Translations under genes and position numbers: made by a program | The notes under the pieces: model-generated | Told to the model about the DNA's origin: nothing | What the model saw: the letters and a program-made list of their open reading frames with translations, nothing else | Database searches by the model: none | Shown: in pieces, positions 1 to 9,713 of the stretch | Layout of the letters: the number at the start of each line of letters is the position of its first letter | Position numbering within the stretch: position 1 is the stretch's first letter | Source of the DNA: Gnetum montanum | Taxonomy: Eukaryota > Streptophyta > Gnetopsida > Gnetales > Gnetaceae | Assembly (NCBI GenBank): GCA_015680685.1 | Contig: MNCI01003613.1 | Location: forward strand, 1,008,925-1,072,924 | Length of the DNA: 64,000 nucleotides | Direction: 5' to 3'

Positions 1-715
1 TGTTTGTTAGAACAACCCTCCTAGAATGTTTTGAGGCCTAGATTCTACCTTCAATGCATCCTTCTCTTCTTGGTTTTCCTTAGAGCTATGCTTGTCATCT
101 TCCTATTCCATGGCAATAAATTGGGCTAGGATTCTAGTATATATGTCATTAAGGGGAATTTGGTCATATGGGTATGGGATGTACTTCTTCCCACTCTTGT
201 GTATGACCTCAAACTCTGTCTTGGTCTTTACTTCAATATGTTGAATTAGCATGCTTGCTTGTGTTATCAATATGGCTGGTCAACACTAAAGAGAATGAAA
301 TGATGAATTTTGGCTTTTGTGGCTTCCATGCTATGGGATGTAATTTTCAACACTAGGGGTGAAGACTACATGTTTGGGGGAAACTTCCATGATGAGGGAG
401 GAAGGTTTCTAGGCTATGCATGTGGTCTTCACGATGAAGGAGGAAATTTTCCAAAACCACCATCCTTCCATGTTGGGGGTAGCTGAGATTTACCCTCTTG
501 CATGTGCTTCCAACATAGAAAAATGTATAACCCCCATAAAACCCATCAAATTTTATTTTTTGGCATTCCAAAAGGCAATTTTGACACCCCCACAAGCTCA
601 AATATAGATACTACATGAATTTTTGACTTGGGAAATGAGGCTTTAATCAATTATGAGACATTTTTTAGCCCCAATAGTATAAAACCACTATGGGTTACAA
701 TTTTTACATTTACAA
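1..715. other. Intergenic sequence, no supported gene
   Basis: No convincing coding region. Short open frames on both strands around 353-607 overlap each other and resemble no family I know. Two loosely similar segments (about 365-410 and 425-475, each with a GATGARGGAGGAA core) suggest a small decayed duplication. Confidence 0.5.
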
Positions 716-1893
716 TGAAGTCTTTTCTCAGGTTTTCCAACTTTTAAAAAAAAAATTCTTCAGCCATGAAGAACACAACCAACTTTAATGTGGTTTCTCA
801 ACATGGTTAGTGCACACTTGGAGGGTAGATTGCTAGCAAACCTCTAGACTTTGTTTCTCTCAAAATGTGGTTTCAAAGATACCATACCTTGTATAGCTCT
901 AAGCTCCACTCTAGAGTGATTGGTCTCCATGAATCCACTCAACCCCACGAGGTTCCAACAAGCTTAGAATGTGGTTTTCATGATCCCACAACCTTTACAA
1001 CTTGAGCTCTACTTTGGGGTGTTGTGACACTACACCAACCACTCAATCCTAGAGGATTCTAAAAAGTTCAAGGATAATTCTTTCTTGTAAGAAGTACATC
1101 AACCCCAACAAGGCAACAAAAGAGAAACAAGAATTACAAGGAAAGGATGCAATTGATTTGTTGGTCCTTATACTTTAAGGTACATCAAAATTGATTACTT
1201 AATAAAATAGCATAGATGATATGATAATAAAGTATAGTATAAAATCAAATGGTATGGAAAATAAGGTACACAAGTGAAAAATTTAATGATTTCTTTGATT
1301 GTGACAAATCATGTACAATACTTGCACAAAAGCTAGGACAAAAAAGTCTTCTTAGAGCTTGGAAGTTTTTTATAACACCTTGGAATTTGTGCAATGACTA
1401 TCTAACTACTAGGAAAAACATCTTCTTCGAGATTGCATTGTCTCACTTTAAGAAACTTAATTTAGGGGATACATCTCTCCACTAAAGGAGATGTGTATTG
1501 TTTTAGCAAGATGTCTTCTTTATTTCTTCTACACTTCAACCAAGATGTCTTGTACTTTTGGGAGACATCTTCTTAGTTTTTATGCTTTGCTTCCCAAGGC
1601 TTTCTTTCATTGATTTGGCTCATCCCTAATAATGGAAAGTTCTTTATTTTTTTATCATCTTCATCTTTTTCCTTACTGCTACTTAAGTCCTTGTAGTATT
1701 TACTTTCAGATCTCATTATAGCTCTCATTCCTAGAATCTTCATTTATGTTTGACAAGTCCTTGTGAAATTCACTTTGACATATCATTTCTTGTGCTTTCA
1801 TTGTGGTCTCCATGTTCTTGTCCTATAAATACAAAAATCATACAAACATCCTCATTCTTCATTTTTCTTAAGGTTTTGACATACCAAAAGTCA
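716..1893 (-). repeat. LTR-like repeat, copy 1 of 3
   Basis: Read on the minus strand, this segment aligns with 44992-46025 (minus) and 56681-57820 (plus). All three begin with TGACYTTTTGGTATGT, carry a TATA-like TATAAAAA stretch in the middle (in copy 1 and copy 3 at least), and share a run near the end that includes GGTTGTGGGATC and AACCACATTCTAAGCTTG. The TG...CA ends and the internal TATA box fit an LTR, possibly of a copia-type element. I see no target-site duplication and no adjoining gag or pol, so it is a solo or truncated LTR at best. The family assignment is inference. Confidence 0.5.
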
Positions 1894-3486
1894 ACATCAG
1901 AAACCATCCATGTTGTGTCTTAAAAGAAGAACTTCCATAAGAATATTTTTGCTTGTAAATATCTTTGTATCCCATCTTTCCCAAGTTTGGTTGGAATTGA
2001 TATAGAATTCCCATGGCAAAACTTCTTGTAGGAATAAGGCATGAACATCCAAATATTTTAACTCTGCTAAGATGCACAGGTATCAATACTAATGCCAGTC
2101 CAAGGTCCATGATGGACAAATTAGATATTGTTTATCACTTTCTAGGTGTCTTGCAAGCACATTGTATGTTGCAAATTTCATTCTTATTCTTCAATTCTCT
2201 ACTAGACCATTACTCTTTATGGGTATCATACATGTTATCACAATAAGAGTGATTTTTCATGTTGTTTCTACCATATGATTTAGTTGCAGGATGAATTAAT
2301 ATACATCTTCTTAATTATTTTGATTTACTAACTTATTTATCAACTAATTAATTGATTTACTACATTATCTAATTCTTAATGACCTTTCTACCTCACTTAA
2401 GACATGGAATCTAGTAGTGTAACTAATGAAAAATTTAGAGGTTTGGAAAGCTAAGACTATCTATCTACATAGGTTAAACGCTTAATCTTTAGAGGTTAAA
2501 TTTGTAAGTATTAATAATTAAATTGGTAGGCATAATTAGTTACCCTAAGTTGTGTTCTATTAAGGCACAATTTATAATATTGTCAAATTATTGAGTACCT
2601 AGATGATAAATCTAACCTTTCCATTTAATTTAGAAAGGTGAAAAATATTGGAAATGACTATATGTTAAAAAAGTGGATTGTATGCTCAAGTTATGCTAAA
2701 ATTAAGCCTTTGAGAGTCTTAAGGTACTATGTTGGGAAAGGGATGAAAACTAATTTTTTGAATTCCATGTGGCAGATTTGACTTCACCACTAGGTTTAGA
2801 AGGTTGAAATCTATAGGAAATGACTCTTCATTAATCAAAAAAAGACTTTTTAAATCAAAGTTATGGCTTTTGAGGTCCAAAACCTTTGGCATGAAAAATG
2901 AGACTTCTCAAGAGGTCATCCATTCCAATACTAGTCTAGGACAAGCATGCATAATTACAAAATTATTATTTTATTTTGTACCCATGCACCAATTTTATTT
3001 TTTGAAAATTTAAACTAATGTTATTATTAAATTTTGAATTCTTTGTTAGTTGACATAAAATTTAAATTCTTCATTGGTTGATGAAAAAAAAATTTTATCA
3101 CTAGGGAAAGGGTAGGGACAATAGTAGGAGTAAGAACGATGGCAATGATCATAGGGTGTAAAAGGATATTGGTGGTGGTGGTGGTGATCACAAGGAGAAT
3201 AGTAGTGGCAATGTTCAACTTTGGGTAATGGGCGATGGGCATCAATGGCACAGGTAGCTCCAACATAATCCTCCTAGGACATGCACATCCTACATTAGGG
3301 CTCATGTGGCCTAGGAGAAGCTTGTGCAACCCTTTTATTAGGGCTAGCATGACATAGGTAGGCCTACACTACCCTTGTGAGGGCCTATGAAGCCTAGGTG
3401 GGGCCTACATAGCATTTACCAAGGCCTAGGTGGTGCTTAATGTGGTGTATGTGGTAGTGACAAGGGTTTCCTATAGTGGCACTAGA
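1894..3486. other. AT-rich intergenic sequence
   Basis: No gene, RNA or intact mobile element recognised. Around 2640-2700 and 2815-2880 two diverged segments share GGAAATGACT followed by a similar context, suggesting an old local duplication. From about 3290 to 3440 there are imperfect GGGCCTA/GCCTAGG repeats leading into the 45-bp array. Confidence 0.4.
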
Positions 3487-3981
3487 GGGACGATGATTTC
3501 TAGCACCAGTGGTGTTTGTGGGATGCTAGAGGGGATGATGATTTTTAGCATTGGGAATGTCCATGGGGCACTAAAGGGGATGGTGATTTTTAACACCAAC
3601 AATGTCATTAGGGCATTGAAGGAGGTGATGATTTCTAGCACCTACATAGGCTATGAGGCATTGGAGGGGATGACAATTTTCAACATTAGTAGTCTTCACA
3701 ATGTGCTAGAAGGAATAGCAGTTTCTAGCATTGGTGGTGTTTGTGGTGCACCAAAAGGAATAGTGATTTCTAGCACTAGCAGTGTCTAGGATGCACCAAA
3801 AAGGTTGACAATTTTTGATGCTAGTAGTGTTTGAGATGCACTAGAAGGGACAATGATTTTTGGTGTTGGTGATGTTCATGATGTGTCCAAAGGGGTATTG
3901 AGTTTTGGCCCCCACATTGTCCATAGTTTGCTAGAAGAGGTGATGATCCTCAATGTCAATAGTGTTTGCAGAGAGGTGTAG
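3487..3981 (+). repeat. 45-bp tandem array, 11 units, in-frame 15-residue repeat
   Basis: Eleven units follow one another at exactly 45 bp. The recurring landmark (ATGATTTCTAGCA and variants) falls near 3493, 3538, 3583, 3628, 3673, 3718, 3763, 3808, 3853, 3898 and 3943. Because 45 is a multiple of three, the plus frame opening at 3430 reads as a 15-residue repeat, for example GMMIFSIGNVHGALK and GMTIFNISSLHNVLE. Units are well diverged but contain no indels. The frame is open from 3430 to 3789, then has in-frame stops in units 7 and 8 and ends with TAG at 3979-3981. I recognise no family. It may be a decayed repeat protein or a minisatellite that happens to be open. Confidence 0.7.
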
Positions 3982-5063
3982 TAGTGATGATTCTTGACGC
4001 TGATAAATAATGATGTTAGGAATAGTGATGGTGAAAAATGTAAGCATGGGCAATGATGGTGCAAGGTGAGAATGTAACACAACAAAGGACCAGGAAAGAT
4101 GATGGCGTAGGACGAGAATAGATGATAGGGCATAGGGTGAGATATGTGGATGGGGCAAAGGCATTGGCACAAGAGTAGTATAGGCATTACTCTAGCTAGC
4201 CACGATGTTGCATGGCTAAAATTTTGATCTTGGTAGCAAGTAGGGTCTCATTGGTAGCTTGGCCAATCATGATGTTGCATGGTTAGGTCTTGTGGCCTTA
4301 CTGTGTAGTGATGCAGCATGCCTTACTACAACTTGGTGTAGTGGCATGGACTGGCCACAACTCCTAACCAATAAGATTAGAGCCACAACCCTAGCAAAAT
4401 TTAACTTTTTTTAATTTCACAAATTTGAGGTTGGATTTGAACCCAAACCTCCCTCTTTGTTTTTTCAAAAGTAATTTGAACTAAGGGGTTGGGGTTTAAA
4501 GCCACAACCTCTCGCAATAATAAATTTAAAACTAATTTTTTAAAGTAATTTGAAATGAGGGTTTGGAGTTTGAATGCACAACCTTCCATAAAAATAAATT
4601 TAAAATTAAATTTATTTAATTATTATTATTTTATTCTACCTTACCTTGGTAGTTGACGTGGTGGTTTAGTTGTTGACAATGTGTGGGTTTGGTTTGGGTA
4701 AACGACAATTTCAATTTTGATAAATTTTGACCTTTTTTTTAATTTTTAATTTTAAATAATAATTTAATAAGTTAATATTATTTTAAAGCACACATAACAA
4801 GAAACTTAAAAAAAAAATATCTCTCAAACCATAAGTCCAATCAAGATGAAATTTTTACAGTTGGAATTGTATGAAGGTTCAAGAAAAAAAGTTGAATTTT
4901 CAAGATTTTAAAAGATCTAACTAGTTTATTCTACTAAAATGACATTATCAGGTTGATATATGGATGACATGATGACTTATAAATGACTCTAAGTTGATTT
5001 TAGATGAGATACCAATCTCTATACATGAAGATAATCCTTTGATCTTATAAATTCACAAATATC
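3982..5063. other. Intergenic sequence flanking the giant insertion
   Basis: No gene seen. It contains poly-A/T rich stretches and a segment near 4810-4860 (ATCTCTCAAACCATAAGTCC and onward) of a kind I associate with plant repeats, but I cannot name the element. Its right end is the pre-insertion target of element A; the locus resumes at 43759. Confidence 0.4.
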
Positions 5064-5068
5064 CTATA
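5064..5068. repeat. Target-site duplication of element A, left copy
   Basis: CTATA lies directly before the 5' LTR and is repeated exactly at 43754-43758 directly after the 3' LTR. Five-bp duplications are typical of Ty3/gypsy integration. This ties the two distant LTRs into one insertion. Confidence 0.85.
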
Positions 5069-5410
5069 TTAAACACCATAAAATTTTAGGACTCTCATGA
5101 TTCAGCAGTCCTGGGATTTGGGCAAGGGTACCCCCAAGCATGGTGTCACGTTGGACTATGTAGACAATACTCTCTATAGTACAGTCAACGTGGCACCCAA
5201 CCACAAGGCCAATTTGCATGAAAGAGGCACCAGGGGTAGACCGTACTATTTGACAAATTTTCTATCGCCTGGGCTGATAGGCTTGCTACACCCTCTAGCT
5301 TGCCCAGCTTGATACTTAACCTAGCTGACGGTCTACCCAGGGATCATGCTAGGAGTTGTCAAAAGATTTTAGGATCACGGAAATAGTTTGGCAAGTTTTT
5401 TAATTGCGAG

Positions 5411-6219
5411 GCTTGCTACGCTACACTACGCTGCACATTGTAGCAAGCCTTGTGAAGATTGATCGGGCATCCAAGATGTAGATTGACAATAATTCAGTCC
5501 TTTGGGATATCTGCCCCACTTCATCCTTGATGCATGAGTAACATGATGCGGAAAAATGTGGTAAGTTTTGTCAAAAATCACTGCAATTAGAGTGCTTCGC
5601 TATGCAGCGTAGCATAATGTAGCAAGGATGAACTCTAATAATACTTCTACTCAAATGGATCTGATGGAGTAAACCTACTTGCCCATGCTTCAACTGTTAA
5701 ACAAGTTTTCTTTGCTACCACGCTAGGACATGACTGACATCCCATGAAAAAATATTTGCAAAGTAAGTTAGAATTTGGGCCACTCTAGATGCTACACTCT
5801 GCTACGCTACACAACGTAGCATAGTGTAGCAAGGACAAAAATGCATGAAAGTCCTCTACCAGGTGGTTCCAGTAAGAGGATTGCACTTGGCTACACTCCA
5901 GCCTCCAAGACTACCTGTTCCAATTCACCCTAGGATTCCAAGTAGAGTTTCTTGACAAAGCATTGCAGATCAGATAGGGATTCATGTCACCCTAGCTACT
6001 ACGTTGTGCTACGCTGCATAGTGTAGCACAGTGTAGTAAGAACACAAAGCACCAAATTGTCCCAAGGATGAACTCAGTAGGTTCCAACACCTTTCAGCAT
6101 GAAAGATAGGGTTGTATTTTCTTGCCTGGCCAGGCCTTAGACAAGTATTCTCAACTTTCAAGCAAGATTTATTTCAAGATAGGTGACTATGCTATGCAGC
6201 ATAGCACAGCGTAGCGTGC
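5411..6219. promoter_or_regulatory. Palindrome cluster in U3 of element A 5' LTR
   Basis: Imperfect inverted repeats made of GCTAYG half-sites followed by CRTAGC half-sites lie near 5411-5449, 5593-5627, 5790-5835, 5995-6039 and 6187-6219. Starts are about 180-205 bp apart. Mismatches between arms are nearly all C/T or G/A. The cluster is upstream of the TATA box, where retrotransposon enhancers usually lie. A regulatory role is inferred. Confidence 0.6.
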
Positions 6220-6652
6220 AGGTGTTTATGCTACTCCAATACGATGGGCAGCGTAACACTCACGTGGAAGCCTCAAGAAATCTTTAGTTAGCTTCAGAAC
6301 TTGTTGGAAATAGTTACTCTTGGCCTGACATATATTCAAAGGACAAAATCAATAGGCTTGCTCTATTTTGCACCCCTTAACTATTCTCAAAGTTGTCCCT
6401 ATGCTTGACCTTGCTTGCCAGAGCAAGGAAGACGTAGTCCTGGAGAACAGGCTCCACTTTGCATTCACTATTGAAAATCCTTGTAATAAAAATCGTAGCT
6501 CACTAGACTTTATCACATGCAGCTTAAATGATATGGTCATGGCATAGCATGTTTCACATTCAACATTACACAATAGCGTAGCACAGTCACATTTTCACTT
6601 TGTGGGACCCAAGACACATGGCATTCAAACCACGTTTCTCTTCCCCATTTGA

Positions 6653-6664
6653 CTCTATAAATAC
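6653..6664 (+). promoter_or_regulatory. TATA box of element A 5' LTR
   Basis: CTCTATAAATAC is conserved at the same place in the 3' LTR (about 43167-43178) and, as CCTATAAATACC, in both element B LTRs. About 55 bp upstream all four LTRs share a block resembling GTGGGWCCAAGACACATGGC, probably the core promoter region. Confidence 0.7.
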
Positions 6665-7258
6665 TTTGACGAACAACATTTAAGTGGTTGGATTCGAGCA
6701 TTTTTTTTAGCATGGTTGGCTTTTGGCATTGTTGGTCTTGAGAATCACCTTTCTGGCAATTGGCATTTTTGCATTTTGGCTCTTTGGCGATTAGCTTTGG
6801 CAAGCAGACTGGCAAGCAAAAGGACCTTGTTAGCAAACTGTTGACATTAGTTCATGGAGCTATGATCATACTGCTTCATTGTAAGCTATGCCTGTCCACA
6901 CTATTCATCTATTATGCATCTCCTTCGGTCAAGCAAAGATTTGATTCCCTGATCTTGGGCCGGTGCACTTTCTCACTCAAACCTATTTCATTTTTGTTTT
7001 GCTATTTTCATATTTTGCATTATTCTCCATCAATTTACGTTTGACGCTTATCACTCAACTTACACATAACGTCTTTAAAATGATCGTTTACAGAAGGCTA
7101 TTGTACACTGATTAAGTCCCTATCTGATTTACTAGACTAATCAGGGCACCTTTCTTCCTTTTACTCCAACACGGTCATCACATGGATTCGGGGTTAGGCT
7201 ATATGTCCGATGACCTCTCAGTGTTCCAGGCTCTAACGTTTTCAGTCGCTACAGTTTT

Positions 7259-7277
7259 TGGCACTAGAAGGAGGGCC
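7259..7277 (+). other. Primer-binding-like site of element A
   Basis: TGGCACTAGAAGGAGGGCC begins 6 bp after the 5' LTR and is shared with element B at 9313. TGG followed by a conserved stretch just after the LTR is the expected form of a tRNA primer-binding site. I cannot name the tRNA from memory with certainty. Confidence 0.6.
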
Positions 7278-7432
7278 ATTTCGTGCCCTTTTCTCGTATC
7301 ATAGGTAATCCTGCATGCTATTTATACCCCATCACCTACTAGCATAGATGTGACACCCTTGTGGTTGTCTATGCACTGGGTGATGTAGATTGGTCACAAC
7401 GGTGGTTCCTCTAGGACCCGATAGGACAAAAG
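7278..7432 (+). other. Element A 5' leader, first part, interrupted by element B
   Basis: Non-coding leader similar to one unit of element B's leader (for example CACTAGCATARA, ACCCTTKTGGTTGT, GGTTCCTCTAGGA). It breaks at 7432 where element B was inserted and resumes at about 26649, in the same relative context as AGGACATAAAGCC in element B. Confidence 0.7.
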
Positions 7433-7721
7433 TGAAACACCCCAAAATTTTCAAGGTACTCTTACTTCATTAGGGTCTTGGAAATGAGGAAAAAATTTCC
7501 ACAAGTATAGCCTCATGACCACTTGGGAGAAAATGGATGCTCTGAGTTTAGACTTTCCAATTTGGCAAGTTTTTTACACTCGGTGTTGACAGGCTCGACG
7601 GACTCTCCAGCCTGCCCACATAGACAATTCATCTAGCTGACAATTTACTCAGAAACCACGTGTGGAGTTGTCAATGGTGCTTAGGATGTGTGAAATAGTT
7701 TGGAAAGTTTTAGGTCAAGAA

Positions 7722-8406
7722 GTTTGCTATGCTATGCTATGCTATGTAGTGTAGCAAGCCTCGGGATATAATTGTTCAGGTAATCAACTATGAACTGGTG
7801 CAAGAAAAACTACTATGCTGTGCTACGTTGCACAGCATAACACAGTGTAGAAAAAGAAAGATAAAAAGGCCTAGCTTACTTAGTGATTTCAATTGCACTC
7901 AGCAAGCACCTCCAACCTTCAAAACCAGTTGCTTCGCTCAACTTCAAGTCCTTCAACAAAAGCTCCTTACTAGAAAAAAGGTAGACTAAGAAAAAAGCAA
8001 GCTATGGTGGCTACTATGCTATGCTATGCTATGCAGTGTAGTGACAATGCAAAGAATGAAAAAAGACATCTCAAAATGTAGGATTAGCAAGTTCAAAGGA
8101 TTTACATTGCAAAGAAAAAAGGTTGCAGATTGTCAACATGATCGTCAGACAAAAGTTTACAACTTAAGTGCAAATCGTAGTTAAGTCCAGTTGCTACGCT
8201 ATGCTATGCTATGTAGCATAGTATAGCATAGAAAACATGCAGAACCAGCCAATATACTTCAAAAGCTTCCAGCATATGCAATTAACTCTAACACAAATTT
8301 CTTCTTCGAACTGGTGGCTACGCTATGCTACGCTACATAGCATAGCACAGTGTAGCAAGCAGCTACGCTACACTTACAGGCTACGCTCCATAGCGTAGCA
8401 CAATGT
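7722..8406. promoter_or_regulatory. Palindrome cluster in U3 of element B 5' LTR
   Basis: Copies near 7722-7762, 7811-7850, 8009-8042, 8191-8231, 8317-8359 and 8380-8406. Several have runs of GCTAT/GCTAC pentamers on the left arm and the complementary TAGCR pentamers on the right. The equivalent 3' LTR cluster includes a near-perfect 24-bp palindrome at 25201-25224 with a single T-G mismatched pair. Confidence 0.6.
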
Positions 8407-8611
8407 AGGAGGCAGCTATGCTACATTAGTGCACTTCAATCCTTGTCTGCATCATTGGCACACTTGATCGTAGCATCTTCAATTTCAACAACGTGATTGC
8501 AGCGTGGTAGGCTCATCAATCAGCTTTGCATGTCCATGTAGCATGAACACATCAACATCTTGTGGGTCCAAGACACATGGCATCCAAACTGCATTTCTTG
8601 CATGCTCCTAC

Positions 8612-8623
8612 CCCTATAAATAC
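8612..8623 (+). promoter_or_regulatory. TATA box of element B 5' LTR
   Basis: CCCTATAAATAC, conserved in the 3' LTR near 25991-26002. The upstream block GTGGGTCCAAGACACATGGC at about 8561-8580 is shared with the element A LTRs. Confidence 0.7.
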
Positions 8624-9312
8624 CTTGATAAGAAATGCTCAAAGGGTTGGAAATTTGAGAATTCAAAGGGTTGGCAATCTTGATCATTATTAGCATTTGC
8701 TGTTGGCAAATTGGCAATTTTGGTGTTTGGAAAAAAATTTAGCTTTTGGTAATTTGATTGACAAAAATATTAGCTATTAGAAAATTTCTTGGCAGAGTTG
8801 AAAAAAATTGAGCAGTTGGCATTCTCGTTTGGCATTCTGTTAGCTCTTTTCTATTGCCTTTGTAGCATTTTGCATTGTTAGCTCTTGAGTCTGTGTTCAA
8901 GCATATAGTTGGTTTGCTTTGAACATCTTGGTTACTTTTGGGATCTCTATGCTTCTCAGTGTCATACAATTGATTATATCCACATTAACAAAGTAAAGCC
9001 AGAATCTTGAAGTGGTGCATTTCTTAACTCCAATTTGCTTTACTTTTCCTACTTATTATTGCATTTTACATCGTTTTCACTTCCTTGCATTTAATAATAG
9101 TTATTTTATGCTATAAACACTATTCTCTAATTACATGTTTGCAAAAGGTTTATTGACATCGACTAAGTACCTATCTGATTGACTAGACCATTTAGGGCAT
9201 CATGTTTCCGTTTTATCCAACACAGCCCTTGCACGGATCTGGGGTTAAGACTGTCTGACCGACGACCTCTCGGTGTTTCCAATCGCTAACATTTTTGGTC
9301 GCTACAATGTTT

Positions 9313-9330
9313 TGGCACTAGAAGGAGGGC
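9313..9330 (+). other. Primer-binding-like site of element B
   Basis: TGGCACTAGAAGGAGGGC starts 7 bp after the 5' LTR and is identical over its length to the site in element A. Confidence 0.6.
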
Positions 9331-9713
9331 CTTTTAGTGTCCTTTCCATGTTTTATGGTAGTCCTGTAAGCGTTCTGCACCCCGAAACACACTAGCATAA
9401 ACTTGAACCCTTTTGTGGTTTGTTACGCATCATGTGGTGCAAATCGATCATTTCAACGGTTCCTTTGGAATCCTGTAGGACATAAAGCCTCTAATTGCCA
9501 TTTGAACCTTTTGTTTCATGGTATTCTAGCATGCATTTTGTACCCCATAATGCACTAGCATAAACGTGACACCCTTTTGCGGTTGTTTAAGCATCGTGTG
9601 GTGTAGATCGGTCACTTTGACAATTCCATCGGAATCTTGCAAGATAGAAAGCCTTTGATCACATCCCGAGCTCCTCGTTTTCCTCGTTTGCAAATCCCTT
9701 TAGCCTCACAACA
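9331..9713 (+). repeat. Element B leader with a tandem duplication of about 165 bp
   Basis: Two diverged tandem units, about 9335-9500 and 9501-9665, share in order CACTAGCATAAAC, ACCCTTTTG.GGTT, GTGTGGTG or CATGTGGTG, GATCGRTCA, and GGAATCYTG. Element A's leader holds a similar unit. Non-coding. It ends just before the gag start codon. Confidence 0.55.

Larger units (their letters stand above)
5069..7253 (+). repeat. Element A 5' LTR
   Basis: Aligns end to end with 41568-43753. It starts TTAAACACC where the 3' copy has TGAAACACC, so the terminal TG is mutated. It ends GCTACA. It holds at least five GCTAYG palindromes in the upstream part (5411-6219), then a TATA box near 6656. Its last 180 bp resemble the end of the element B LTR, so the two families share U5 and core promoter while the upstream halves differ more. 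Confidence 0.88.
7433..9306 (+). repeat. Element B 5' LTR
   Basis: Starts TGAAACACCCC, ends GCTACA, and aligns over its length with 24822-26648. The upstream half carries clustered GCTAYG palindromes (7722-8406). A TATA box sits near 8613. It is about 300 bp shorter than the element A LTR and only the core promoter and U5 parts look clearly alike between the two. Confidence 0.88.

Noticed and set aside
353-607. Overlapping open frames on both strands
   Set aside because: Short, mutually antisense, no family resemblance; expected by chance.
7722-8406. Regularly spaced palindromic repeats considered as a CRISPR-like array
   Set aside because: Repeat copies vary in length and sequence, intervals are unequal, the context is a plant LTR, and no cas-like gene is present.
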